Of a stretch of 64,000 nucleotides of DNA, positions 27,221 to 35,735 are shown in pieces. Source of the stretch: Shouchella miscanthi (GTDB lineage: Bacteria > Bacillota > Bacilli > Bacillales > Bacillaceae_D); NCBI RefSeq assembly GCF_007725405.1, contig NZ_CP042163.1, positions 620,001-684,000 on the forward strand, written 5' to 3'. Position 1 is the first letter of the stretch; each line of letters starts with the position of its first letter. The notes beneath the pieces were generated by a model. The model was not told where the DNA came from. It saw only the letters and a list, made by a program, of their open reading frames with translations, and did no database searches. The position numbers and the translations under genes are program-made.

Positions 27221-28043
27221 TTCCATGTCCACAGGTATTCGTTACATGCTCTTAACGATTATCTCAGCAATTATGCTGCTTCCCTTTATTTGGATGGTGA
27301 CGACGTCATTAAAAGATCCAAATCAAATCTTTTCACTGCCACCAACGTTCATTCCAAACCCAATCCAGTGGGACAGCTATGTCAATGTGTTAACTAGTAC
27401 GTATTTTTTGAGACAAATGTTCAACAGCATCTACATTGGTGCCGCCGTCACCATTGGGACCGTGTTCCTTGCCTCTCTAGCAGGCTATGCGTTTGCTCGG
27501 ATCCCTTTTAAGGGAAGAAATCTTGTTTTTCTCGCATTTTTAAGTGTGATGATGATCCCCGGCGAAGTCACGATTATTCCGCTTTTTCTGTTTATGAGAG
27601 AACTAGGGTGGATTGATACACATTGGCCGTTAATCATCATTCCAATCTTTGGTGCTGGTGGAGCATTTGGCATTTTTGTGATGCGACAATTTTTTAAGCA
27701 AGTTCCTGCTGAATTAGAAGATGCAGCCCGAATAGATGGCTGTTCTCGCTTTCGAATTTTCTTGCAGATTATGCTACCGCTATCAAAACCGGCATTAGCA
27801 ACGGTCACCATTTTTACCTTTTTAACGAACTGGAACGAGTTTTTGGAGCCTTTAATTTTTATTAACTCAAGGGAGTTAATGACCTTGCCGCTCGCGCTCT
27901 CCTTATTTACAGATGAAGCAGGAACCGATTGGAGCTCGCTCATGAGCGCATCTGTTCTAGCGACGTTGCCTGTGCTAGTCATCTTTTTTTTCGCACAGAA
28001 GCAATTCATCGAGAGCTTAGCTATGTCTGGTTCAAAAGAATAA
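27210..28043 (+). CDS. CUT1 sugar ABC permease, MalG-type
   Basis: A 277-residue permease with six membrane segments. The EAA loop is ELEDAARIDGCSRFRIFLQIMLP. The N-terminal part has MLPFIWMVTTSLKDPNQIF, typical of MalG-like subunits. The start overlaps the preceding permease gene. It is followed after 20 bp by the FAD oxidoreductase gene with a good RBS (GGAGG). Confidence 0.93.
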   Translation: MKINSMSTGIRYMLLTIISAIMLLPFIWMVTTSLKDPNQIFSLPPTFIPNPIQWDSYVNVLTSTYFLRQMFNSIYIGAAVTIGTVFLASLAGYAFARIPFKGRNLVFLAFLSVMMIPGEVTIIPLFLFMRELGWIDTHWPLIIIPIFGAGGAFGIFVMRQFFKQVPAELEDAARIDGCSRFRIFLQIMLPLSKPALATVTIFTFLTNWNEFLEPLIFINSRELMTLPLALSLFTDEAGTDWSSLMSASVLATLPVLVIFFFAQKQFIESLAMSGSKE

Positions 28044-28063
28044 GAAAAACGGAGGTCCTATAA

Positions 28064-29428
28064 ATGAGACAGATCACAGAAGTAGAAAAACAAGTGCGCG
28101 TACGAGGAGAGGCAGACGTTGTTGTATGTGGAGGAGGTCCTGCAGGAATTGGTGCTGCTTTAAGTGCTGCACGTAACGGTGCCAAAACGATTTTACTTGA
28201 ATCCCACGGTTTTCTTGGCGGCATGGGAACAGCGGGGATGGTGACATCTTTCGCATATGGCTATCATGACAAAGAGCGCTTTATTACCGGTGGCATCTTT
28301 CAAGAAATTCGACAAAAGCTCTATGATAGAGGTGGTCTCATCATGACCGATCGCAAAGGCTGGGAGCCCTTTAATGCAGAGCAATACAAAATACTTGCCT
28401 TTGAGCTCCTCGCCGAAGCAGGTGTCGAGCTTCTTTGCCACACGACGATTGTTGATACGATTACGAAAGACGGCACCATCGAAGCGATTCTCATTGAAAG
28501 CAAGGCAGGTAGGGAGGCGCTGCTGGCGACTCATGTTATTGATGCAACAGGTGATGGAGACGTGGCGGAACGAGCCGGGGCGACCTGCAAGATTGGTAGA
28601 GATAAAGACGGAGGTACCCAGCCCTCCTCCCTCATGTACGTGCTCGGCAACGTTGATACAGCCGCTCTCGGCCATAAGCTTGACGAAGAAGGACGCCGTG
28701 GTTATTGGAAAACCGATGATGGCTATCACTATTTAAATGCAACAGGCTTCGCACGGGAAATTGAACAAGCCAAGCGAGATGGCTTTCTAACGAAAGTAAA
28801 CCGAGATCATGTCGCGGCCATCTTTACCGTTCCATGGATGGACAACGTTGTCGGCATTAACTTTGGCCGAATTCAAGGAAAAAATGCCCTCGATCCGCGT
28901 GATCTGACAGATGCGGAAGTGCTCGGACGGGAACAAGTGCTAGACGGAATCGCTTTTCTAAAAGAATATGTCCCGGGCTTCGAGCGAGCAGAACTTCTAC
29001 AAACGGCGCCACAAGTGGGTATACGTGAAACGAGGCGCGTCATCGGAGACTACGTTATGACACAAGAAGATATTGTCGACTTAAAGCAGTTCGACGACTG
29101 CATCGCGCAATCTTGTTATATGATTGACATTCACTCACCAGACTCAGCTACAACCGAAATCTACAAATTACCGAAAGGAACCCACTACGACATCCCCTAT
29201 CGCTCACTCCTACCAAAGGGACTGAACAACCTTCTTGTTGCCGGCCGCTGCATCTCAGCGACTCACGAAGCCCTCGGCTCTTTCCGGGTTCAAGCAATCT
29301 GCCTCGCAATCGGTGAAGCTGCTGGAGCCGCCGCCGCTCTTGCTGTAAAAGAATCTTGCTCTCCACGAGAGATTAACGTGAAGCAGTTGCAAGACACGCT
29401 CGTTGGACAAGGTGCGATATTGAGTTAA
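28064..29428 (+). CDS. FAD-dependent oxidoreductase (FAD_oxidored, PF12831-like)
   Basis: A 454-residue flavoprotein. The N-terminal dinucleotide-binding motif is ADVVVCGGGPAGIGAALSAA (about residues 17-36), followed by LLESHGFLGGMGTAGMV. Typical family segments are VIDATGDGDVAERAGA and the C-terminal GRCISATHEALGSFRVQ. Family members oxidise or reduce sugar-related or other small substrates, and many sit in polysaccharide-utilisation operons like this one. GC content is visibly higher than in its neighbours toward the 3' end. It is the last gene of the operon and is followed by a terminator. Confidence 0.87.
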   Translation: MRQITEVEKQVRVRGEADVVVCGGGPAGIGAALSAARNGAKTILLESHGFLGGMGTAGMVTSFAYGYHDKERFITGGIFQEIRQKLYDRGGLIMTDRKGWEPFNAEQYKILAFELLAEAGVELLCHTTIVDTITKDGTIEAILIESKAGREALLATHVIDATGDGDVAERAGATCKIGRDKDGGTQPSSLMYVLGNVDTAALGHKLDEEGRRGYWKTDDGYHYLNATGFAREIEQAKRDGFLTKVNRDHVAAIFTVPWMDNVVGINFGRIQGKNALDPRDLTDAEVLGREQVLDGIAFLKEYVPGFERAELLQTAPQVGIRETRRVIGDYVMTQEDIVDLKQFDDCIAQSCYMIDIHSPDSATTEIYKLPKGTHYDIPYRSLLPKGLNNLLVAGRCISATHEALGSFRVQAICLAIGEAAGAAAALAVKESCSPREINVKQLQDTLVGQGAILS

Positions 29429-29460
29429 TGGAGGAGCCCCCTGCGCTGGGGAAGTTCTGA

Positions 29461-29508
29461 AAAAAAAGGGAACCCTTTATATACTATAGGGGGGTTCTTT
29501 TTTTTTTG
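29461..29508. terminator. terminator after the sugar operon
   Basis: An A-run and GGGAACCC pair with GGGGGTTC and a ten-T run across an AT-rich loop. The A-run/T-run symmetry means it could work in both directions. Confidence 0.82.
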
Positions 29509-29677
29509 TGTACACTTTTTACTATAGTCTGTAGGGAACAAATAATCTAGTAAACGTAATTTGACTTTAATAGACAGTTTCTTTATGTTCCTATAAAATG
29601 GAAAAGGAAAAAGTGAATGGTAGCTATTGAAGGAACATTGCAAAAACCATAAGTAGAAAAGGAGGGTCGTTTTTACT

Positions 29678-30067
29678 GTGGCTGACTTGACGAAAATTCT
29701 TAATTTGCAAACGAAACTTGGCACGATGCGCACACAGCTCGGAAATACAGAAGATAAGATTGAGCGGTTAAAAAAAGCAAAAAATGCCCTAAGCACTGAA
29801 CAAGAAATGCTCCATAACCATAAAGCGAGAATGAACGAGCCAGAGATTGATGGCAACGCTTGGCGCGGCAATGCAGCATCCGAGCATGAGGATATTCGAA
29901 GTGAGTTGCACGCATCGTACGTAGCTGCGCAGGATCGTGCTGAGGGAATGCTTAGCTCTATCGAATCAGAAATTTCCAATCTGCAAGGTGAGGCGTCTAG
30001 GTGCTTAACCTCTATACTAACAATGGAAACGTCTTTGCAAACATTGCGGAACCGTCTATCAACGTAA
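29678..30067 (+). CDS. YwqH-like (DUF5082) T7SS toxin-partner protein
   Basis: A 129-residue, largely alpha-helical protein with long coiled-coil stretches (LQTKLGTMRTQLGNTEDKI, GMLSSIESEISNLQGEA) and the W-x-G-like NAWRGNAASEHEDI in the middle. Size, order and position before a DUF5344-like gene and an LXG gene match YwqH of B. subtilis (DUF5082). Such small helical proteins bind the LXG N-terminus and assist export by the type VII (Esx/Yuk) system. GAAAAGGAGG precedes a GTG start. Confidence 0.85.
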   Translation: MADLTKILNLQTKLGTMRTQLGNTEDKIERLKKAKNALSTEQEMLHNHKARMNEPEIDGNAWRGNAASEHEDIRSELHASYVAAQDRAEGMLSSIESEISNLQGEASRCLTSILTMETSLQTLRNRLST

Positions 30068-30086
30068 ATTGAGAGGTGATCCCCTT

Positions 30087-30350
30087 ATGCCAGAAATTAA
30101 AGTGAATGAAGAAGAAGTACTAAGCGTATTAAGTGAAGCAGGTGAAAAAGCAAGTTTCATAGTTTCAGATAGTGAACCGGCGATTGAGACATCATCAATG
30201 GCCTTTCTTTCAAAATTGGCCGAGTTCGAAAGTGGATACGCTACTCAACTCAAGGCGTTTTTAGATGTGTTCAAAAGCGTGCAACAAGAAAGTGAGGAGC
30301 TTGTTAAAACATACGGAGAAGTCGATCGCTCACTCGCAAGCCATAGATAA
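30087..30350 (+). CDS. YwqI-like (DUF5344) T7SS toxin-partner protein
   Basis: An 87-residue helical protein starting MPEIKVNEEEVLSVLSEA. The ATG at 30087 follows GAGAGGTGAT at proper spacing; a TTG at 30069 is upstream of that RBS. Its size and its place between the DUF5082-like and LXG genes match YwqI (DUF5344), a WXG100-like partner of LXG toxins. It ends 23 bp before the LXG start. Confidence 0.83.
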   Translation: MPEIKVNEEEVLSVLSEAGEKASFIVSDSEPAIETSSMAFLSKLAEFESGYATQLKAFLDVFKSVQQESEELVKTYGEVDRSLASHR

Positions 30351-30373
30351 TGATAGGAAAGGATGCCGAACGA

Positions 30374-32410
30374 ATGAAAGTTCTTGATGTACAAGAAGTG
30401 ATGGATGCGATTGACAAAATCAAAATTTCCAAGCAACAGGATTCTGACAACATTGAAAGCTTGCGAGCGAGCATCCAGAAGATTGAACAACTAGAGACCT
30501 TGCAAGGCAAAGGCGGAGAGGCGTTAAAAGACCATTTTAGGAGGCTTCATTTACCTGTTCTCGAAGCGTTTCATTTACTCATTCGTCAATACATGGAACA
30601 ATTAGATAGAGTAAAATCGAACTTACTAGGCTTTGAATCAAGCTCGGCCATCGTTAGGGAGGAGTTTCTTTCTGGTGAGCTAAAAAACGGGCTCGATCGC
30701 ATCGCCACAACGGCAACAGAGGATGCCAACGAAATTGAATCAATCCGCACATCCATCAGTGATATTCTCCCGCTTACGCCTTTTTCAATGGAAGAGGTCT
30801 TAAGACAGGTAGACCGTGGCAAAGACCACGCAAAAGAAACGATTGAGACATTACACGCCCTCGACGAACAAAATGAAGCATTGCTAGCCCAAGCTGAAAG
30901 CACGCTCCGAGAAGTAACGAACGTCGTCTCTCAAGTCGCAAACTGGTCGAGCGGCGGGGCAATTCTATCAGCAGGAACGCTTGCCGAAGTCGATTCGAAT
31001 GTAGAGGCTTTATACGCGAACCTCGTTACCGAAGCGATCCAGATGACGCCACCAGATCCATTTGACCTGACAGGACATGAAAGCGTGATGTACCAGACCG
31101 CGTTACCACTTGAGTTCCTCTACACGGGTGCCTATGCCAACATCCCAGGTGGACTCAAGGCAATGAGTTGGTATTACATGAATCGGTTCCCAGTTAGTGC
31201 GATGATGAATGACGAACAAGCGATTCAGGCATGCGTGGCGCCCCCAATTGAGCAAGATGTGGATGAAGGCGGGGGATGGTTGAATGCAACGTTCAACTTT
31301 TTTAAAGGTGTAGGAAGCGGAGCTGTAAATGCGGTAGGGGATGCAGTCGAAGGTGTTGTTAATCTCGTAACAGACCCGATAGGCGTGTACAATGACACGG
31401 TCGAATTTATTGGTGCGATTGTGGATGATCCTGCGTTGGTAGGGGAAATCGCAACTGAACTATGGCACGCATTTGAGGACGATGTGATTAATGGAGATGC
31501 TCAAAGTAGAGGCGAGTGGACTGGCTATGCTCTGGGCCTTATTGGTACAGCGGTTGTCGGCGATAAAGGAGTCTCGAAAATAGCGAATGCAAGTCGGGTT
31601 GGCACGGCGGGCCGACTTGGCGGCGTGCCGGGCTATGGGACGCAGCATCAACTTGGGTTGAGTTTGAGGACAACGCAAGGAATGGATCACTTTAGAATCG
31701 GGACGAGCACTGGTCCAGCTCTAGCATTAGTTGGAAATGGGAACAGGGTGATGCCACCATATAATACGTTAAATACCGCGCAGATCCGGTCAGATGTTGG
31801 GGATATGAGTCAAACAAATGTCAAAAGAGTTGAAAGCCCTACAGGAGCGACGGAAACGCAAAGAGCAGGTTCTGGAGGTCAAACGAGTACGAGCAGCGGT
31901 ACCAACCGGGCAAATCAAACGCAAGATGCGACCACCATTAACCCTACGGATAAGGCTAAAATTGATGAGTGGAAGTTTCGTCCTTCGGACGATAAATATT
32001 TGTCGAACAAAAAGACATTTGATAATCCTCAATATTATAATCAAGAAACAGGTGATATTAATTGGCCGCCTAATAACGGATTTGATGGGGACGTAGTGAG
32101 AACGGAGTTAAAGCCGGGGCAAGTAATTGATCGTTATGGAGAGCCTGGGGGGAATTTTCTTTCTCCAGATGGGACGCCTTACGAACAAAGAGCGTTGGCG
32201 TTGCATAGTGACGATGCTAAGTATTATCAATATAGAGTTTTAGAAGCATTTGAAGTTGACAGCGGTAAGATTGCGCCATGGTTTGACCGGCCTGGTGGAG
32301 GGATACAATATCATACTGCAAATTCGAGGATTTATAATTCAAATGGTGAGCTTATAAAACCGACTGTAAAGGATTTATTGGACAACGATTATATAATAGA
32401 GATTAAATAA
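30374..32410 (+). CDS. LXG polymorphic toxin with TNT-type NAD-glycohydrolase C-terminus
   Basis: A 678-residue T7SS effector. The ATG at 30374 (MKVLDVQEVMDAIDKIK, the usual LXG start) follows GGAAAGGATG. The LXG delivery domain covers about residues 1-200. A pre-toxin region follows with LNATFNFFKGVGSGAVNAVGD and a linker containing GPALALVGNGNRVMPPYNT and IRSDVGDMSQ. The C-terminal ~145 residues form a TNT-like domain: VIDRYGEPGGNFLSPDGTPYEQRAL, KIAPWFDRPGGGIQYH. TNT toxins destroy NAD+. The next gene is the likely immunity protein. The linker resembles the repeat-encoded linker of the two orphan toxin fragments downstream. Confidence 0.9.
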   Translation: MKVLDVQEVMDAIDKIKISKQQDSDNIESLRASIQKIEQLETLQGKGGEALKDHFRRLHLPVLEAFHLLIRQYMEQLDRVKSNLLGFESSSAIVREEFLSGELKNGLDRIATTATEDANEIESIRTSISDILPLTPFSMEEVLRQVDRGKDHAKETIETLHALDEQNEALLAQAESTLREVTNVVSQVANWSSGGAILSAGTLAEVDSNVEALYANLVTEAIQMTPPDPFDLTGHESVMYQTALPLEFLYTGAYANIPGGLKAMSWYYMNRFPVSAMMNDEQAIQACVAPPIEQDVDEGGGWLNATFNFFKGVGSGAVNAVGDAVEGVVNLVTDPIGVYNDTVEFIGAIVDDPALVGEIATELWHAFEDDVINGDAQSRGEWTGYALGLIGTAVVGDKGVSKIANASRVGTAGRLGGVPGYGTQHQLGLSLRTTQGMDHFRIGTSTGPALALVGNGNRVMPPYNTLNTAQIRSDVGDMSQTNVKRVESPTGATETQRAGSGGQTSTSSGTNRANQTQDATTINPTDKAKIDEWKFRPSDDKYLSNKKTFDNPQYYNQETGDINWPPNNGFDGDVVRTELKPGQVIDRYGEPGGNFLSPDGTPYEQRALALHSDDAKYYQYRVLEAFEVDSGKIAPWFDRPGGGIQYHTANSRIYNSNGELIKPTVKDLLDNDYIIEIK

Positions 32411-32425
32411 TAGAGGTGGAATAAT

Positions 32426-33043
32426 ATGACTTTCTCAATCAAACAAGCTCAGGAAATATTAGAAAAAGAAAATTTTCCTGTTATTGCGACTACAAATGGA
32501 GTGAGAGAAAATAGTCATCCATTTGATAATTATTATCAATTAATAAAAACGGACAAGGGTTGGGAGTACAGTTTGTTCATGCAAGAAAAAACAAATTCAC
32601 CAGAAAAGGCGGATTTGAAAGAGTTTCAAAATGAATCCGATGGAGCGATGTATTTTCTTCTAAAACAGTTATCGAATGGTTATAGCAGAACATACATTGA
32701 TTCATATCGTGGAGACCTACCTGACAACCTTTCTATTAATGATCTTATAAAAGGTCTACAAAAAGTAGGCGTTTCGGCTAGGAAGTTCGTGTATGGGAAG
32801 AAAGAGCTCAATGGTACATTTATTCAGCTTGAAAAAGTAGATGACGAGCATTGCTCATTTTCTCTCTATGTAGATGGAGTGAAAACGAAATCATCAATTC
32901 CATTAAGTAATAGGAGAGGCTTAGGAATTACCTTTAGAAAAGTGATTTTATTGTATTTCTTTGAAACAAAAGTAGAACCTATCCTTAAAAGAGAACACAT
33001 TACTTATGGAACAGATGAATTAGTTACATTTGTATTTAATTAA
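32426..33043 (+). CDS. probable immunity protein for the TNT-type toxin
   Basis: A 205-residue soluble, acidic/mixed protein starting MTFSIKQAQEILEKENF, 15 bp after the toxin stop, with AGAGGTGG as RBS. No membrane segment or signal peptide. I do not recognise a named immunity family, though the size and cytosolic nature fit inhibitors of TNT NADases. The role is inferred from position only. AT-rich, like other toxin-tip and immunity genes of this locus. Confidence 0.7.
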   Translation: MTFSIKQAQEILEKENFPVIATTNGVRENSHPFDNYYQLIKTDKGWEYSLFMQEKTNSPEKADLKEFQNESDGAMYFLLKQLSNGYSRTYIDSYRGDLPDNLSINDLIKGLQKVGVSARKFVYGKKELNGTFIQLEKVDDEHCSFSLYVDGVKTKSSIPLSNRRGLGITFRKVILLYFFETKVEPILKREHITYGTDELVTFVFN

Positions 33044-33045
33044 AT

Positions 33046-33077
33046 AACGGCCGTAGCTTAATTAAGCTGCGGCTGTT
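33046..33077 (+). terminator. hairpin after the immunity gene
   Basis: AACGGCCGTAGCTTAA pairs with TTAAGCTGCGGCTGTT over 16 bp with two G-T wobbles and almost no loop. Only a weak T-rich tail (TTCTAT) follows, so terminator function is likely but not certain. Confidence 0.6.
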
Positions 33078-33238
33078 CTATACGGTTAGTAAGATATAAC
33101 AGAAAAGTATAATAAAATCTCTAAATAAATCGTTTCTCAAAATGAATTGGGACAATATATGATCAAAGGCGATGTCCATACCTTCGATTAAGTGTTATCC
33201 GCTTTTCCTATTAAGTAATGTAAAAAAAGGAGTTGAGT

Positions 33239-33581
33239 TTGAAAGTGGAAAATTTAAACATCAAAGAAATATATTTCTTGGTAGATGAGTATTTTGGTCA
33301 TAAGTTAACACATAGATCTTTAAATGTAGACGAAAATGAACTGCAAATTTTTTGTAGATTCTTTTGTATTTGAGTTTAGCATTGATGACCGATACGGAGT
33401 TTTTGGTGCAGGCTTGAAATTATTGGAAGAGAAATTATTGTTAATTGTGTTTGGAGAATCATTAGCTATTAACAATGACAAAGAATCAATCATTTGTACA
33501 TTCAAAAAAGCAGACAAGTACTGTAGACTAAGGCTACCAGAGAAATTCCTTACAGCTTACGATGAAGCATACAGGATTTAA
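33239..33581 (+). pseudogene. frameshifted immunity-like gene
   Basis: A gene starts at TTG 33239 or GTG 33245 after AAAAAAAGGAG (MENLNIKEIYFLVDEYFG) and stops early in frame at about 33374. The following frame continues the same kind of protein (VDSFVFEFSIDDRYGVFGAG ... FLTAYDEAYRI) to 33581. Removing one T from the run of six at 33348-33353 joins the parts into about 113 residues (ELQIF-VDSFVF). It is small, soluble and placed in the toxin locus, so an orphan immunity protein is likely; no family is recognised. Homopolymer slippage, true decay or a sequencing error would all look the same. Confidence 0.65.
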
Positions 33582-33615
33582 TAGTTCTCTGATCAAAAAA
33601 AATAAATCTTATATG

Positions 33616-33646
33616 CGTGGGCAGTTGTGCAACTGCCCACGTTTTT
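33616..33646 (+). terminator. strong terminator within the toxin-cassette tail
   Basis: Perfect 11-bp stem CGTGGGCAGTT / AACTGCCCACG, loop GTGC, then five T's. It separates the frameshifted immunity-like gene from the first orphan toxin cassette. Confidence 0.9.
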
Positions 33647-33680
33647 CAAATTTCATTAAGGCTATTATTAGTTATAAAAC

Positions 33681-34430
33681 AGAGTAACACGCGAACCAGA
33701 GGAGTACAAGCACTCAACACCTATGCAAAAAACATGAAAATGAGCGCTACAATAGCCACTGGCCAAGCGAGCCTTGCCGTAAAAGGCGCCACTGGCCAAG
33801 TGAAAAACAGCCTTGCCCGGGGAATGGACAATCTTCAAACCAACCTCAATGGTAGTTCGCCTGCTCTTGCGCCAGCCGGAGGCACAGGGATCGTGTGCCA
33901 TATAATGCGATGGATTCGCGAAGGATTCAACAAGATGTTGGCGCGGTAAAGCAGGAGCAGTTAAGGAAGATTGAGGTAGGGAGTGGGGTTAAACCTAAAC
34001 TCAAAGGATCGTTAATTAGAGAGTATATTCGGGATATAGAAGGAAGAACTGGTAGAAAACTTGATAAATTGCAGGTTGAAAATTTAAAAGATGCTCTAAG
34101 AAAAAAGATTACACACCTCTTACAAAAGAGCAAACAAGGGTCCATAGACGAGAGTTTAATAAAGTAAAGGACAAACTTGTTAGTGAATGGGAGTTAAACA
34201 CTGGTCAAAAGTGGCCAACATATACTGAAGATATTTTTTCAGAGAAGACTGGTTTATTGGTAAGAAATAAAGGTGATAAGTATGATGCTCATCATATCAT
34301 TGAAAATAATTACGCCGTAGATCATATGTGGTGGAATGTACACCCAGCCAAGTTTCCAAATGAGCATCAGGCGGGAATTCATGGATCTGGTTCACCTGCC
34401 AGGGAGTTATTTAGAGGAGGGAAATTATGA
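33681..34430 (+). pseudogene. orphan LXG toxin fragment with HNH-type nuclease tip, frameshifted twice
   Basis: A 5'-truncated toxin remnant in three frames. Part one (to about 33895) encodes TRGVQALNTYAKNMKMSA and NGSSPALAPAGGTG. Part two (about 33895-34106) encodes VPYNAMDSRRIQQDVGAV and IEVGSGVKPKLKGSL. Part three (34107-34430) encodes YDAHHIIENNYAVDHMWWN, VHPAKFPNEHQAGIHG and ARELFRGGKL, an HNH/AHH-type nuclease tip. The first shift reflects one base missing relative to the repeat copy at 35109 (GGATCG versus GGAACCG). The second lies at the A6 run 34101-34106. No LXG domain precedes it. Its TGA overlaps the SUKH immunity start by 3 bp, showing the original toxin-immunity coupling. Confidence 0.72.
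33833..33992 (+). repeat. 160-bp toxin-linker repeat, copy 1
   Basis: Begins CTTCAAACCAACCTCAATGG and ends GAGTGGGGTTAA. It matches copy 2 (35109-35269) except for about seven substitutions and a one-base deletion. It encodes the pre-toxin linker ...LQTNLNGSxPALAPAGG...YNAxDSRRIQQDVG... that also exists, more divergent, in the intact LXG toxin. Both copies are followed at once by unrelated toxin tips. Confidence 0.9.
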
Positions 34431-34858
34431 AATACGAATTCTTAAAAGCGAATAAAAACAATCAATTCTATCCATTAGACGAAACTGTTATTAAACAAGC
34501 AGAAAATGATTTGGGCATCACATTCCCAAAGGAGTTAAGAGAATTTTATATGGAGCTAGGTTATGGATTTTTAAAGGGAGACAGTGGAAATATAAATCGT
34601 CTGATGGATCCATTGTCAGTTCGAGACTTTAGGTTAAAACAAAATGATTTTGAATATTTTCCTGACATAGATCTTTATGATGACCTTGTTGATGAGTACG
34701 TTTTTTTTGAAGTAAATGAAACAGTTCTATTCACAATAAAACGATTAGATGATGGGAACCCTATATTTTACGATGAAATCTTAATTGCAAATTCTCTAGA
34801 GGAATTTTTAATACAATTTTCTAAAGATGATTCGTATTACATGGAATTTGTTGACTAG
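34427..34858 (+). CDS. SMI1/KNR4 (SUKH) family immunity protein
   Basis: A 143-residue cytosolic protein with the SUKH hallmarks: VIKQAENDLGITFPKELREFYMELGYG near the N-terminus, SGNINRLMDP, and LFTIKRLDDGNPIFYDE later. SUKH proteins neutralise nuclease and other polymorphic toxins. Its ATG overlaps the stop of the HNH-type toxin fragment (ATGA) and GAGGAGG lies before it. The gene is intact although the partnered toxin is broken, as expected if immunity against siblings or neighbours is still useful. Confidence 0.85.
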   Translation: MKYEFLKANKNNQFYPLDETVIKQAENDLGITFPKELREFYMELGYGFLKGDSGNINRLMDPLSVRDFRLKQNDFEYFPDIDLYDDLVDEYVFFEVNETVLFTIKRLDDGNPIFYDEILIANSLEEFLIQFSKDDSYYMEFVD

Positions 34859-35048
34859 AATGAATTAAACCGTTTTAGTTTTATTGAGAAGGCTATATTG
34901 ATGCAAAAGTAGCCTTAATAGGGTGAAAAGTAGAATTTAATTGCTTTTCATGGAAGATGCCTGTGATGAATAAACTCAAACATCGTATAGATTACTAAGC
35001 ATTATGGTGTTTTTGAATCGTTTTAATGGAAAATGAAAATAAACTAAG

Positions 35049-35076
35049 AGTCATAGTTCCTTAAGGGGCTATGACT
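35049..35076 (+). terminator. hairpin before the second orphan cassette
   Basis: AGTCATAGTTCC / GGGGCTATGACT with loop TTAA (two G-T wobbles) and a short T-rich tail (TCTTAAATTACTTT). The surrounding 34859-35108 stretch holds no gene. Confidence 0.6.
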
Positions 35077-35108
35077 TCTTAAATTACTTTCGCCCGAGTA
35101 TATACAAC

Positions 35109-35269
35109 CTTCAAACCAACCTCAATGGCAGTACGCCTGCTCTTGCGCCAGCCGGAGGCGCAGGGAACCGTGTGCCATATAATGCGAAGGATTCGCGAAG
35201 GATTCAACAAGATGTTGGCGCGGTAAAGCAGGAGCAGTTAAGGAAGATTGAGGTAGGGAGTGGGGTTAA
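35109..35269 (+). repeat. 160-bp toxin-linker repeat, copy 2
   Basis: Second copy of the repeat at 33833, here with an intact frame (LQTNLNGSTPALAPAGG then AGNRVPYNAKDSRRIQQDVG). It marks the abrupt left edge of the second orphan toxin cassette; nothing toxin-like precedes it. Confidence 0.9.
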
Positions 35270-35733
35270 TCACTATACGAGGGTCGATGGAAAGAAAGCG
35301 TTAAGACCGAATGTAAGTTATTTTAATGAATATGGATACAGGTACACGACTGATTCACTAGGAAGAATTGGCAAGGTAGATGCCAACTTACAGGTGGGAT
35401 TAGCAAATCGAAATAGTTATGCACAAAGAAAAGCCGGCGGACCTGATAGACTCCCTGATGACGATGGTGGACATCTAATTGCTAGCATTTTTAAAGGGTC
35501 TGGTGATATAGATAATTTAGTACCGATGAACGCAAACCCCAATAGAGGTGAGTGGAGAAAACTTGAAAAAATTATGGATGGAACATTTACAAAGAGGGGA
35601 TGAGGTGAGGGTAAGTATAACGCCAATCTACAATAACGAATCATTGAGACCGGGTAGTTTTAATATAAGATATAAAATTGGAAATGACTCATGGTTTGAT
35701 GAACGCTTTAATAATGTATCTGGAGGGAAGTAA
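35109..35733 (+). pseudogene. orphan LXG toxin fragment with DNA/RNA endonuclease tip, frameshifted
   Basis: It starts abruptly within the shared linker repeat and runs into a non-specific endonuclease domain of the Endonuclea_NS_2 type: LANRNSYAQRKAGGPDRLPD, DDGGHLIASIFKGSGDIDNL, VPMNANPNRGEWRKLEKI. The frame then breaks near 35574, and the next frame supplies WMEHLQRGDEVRVSITPIYN, NESLRPGSFNIRYKIG and FNNVSGGK up to 35733. One extra base (an A) explains the break. This nuclease fold is the tip of YeeF/YobL-type LXG toxins. It is not translatable as a full effector because the LXG domain is missing. Confidence 0.8.
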
Positions 35734-35735
35734 GG

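Noticed and set aside
29425-29979. 184-codon minus-strand open frame
   Set aside because: It crosses the terminator at 29461 and lies antisense to the YwqH-like gene, has no ribosome binding site, and its composition is serine/cysteine/phenylalanine-rich antisense-type.
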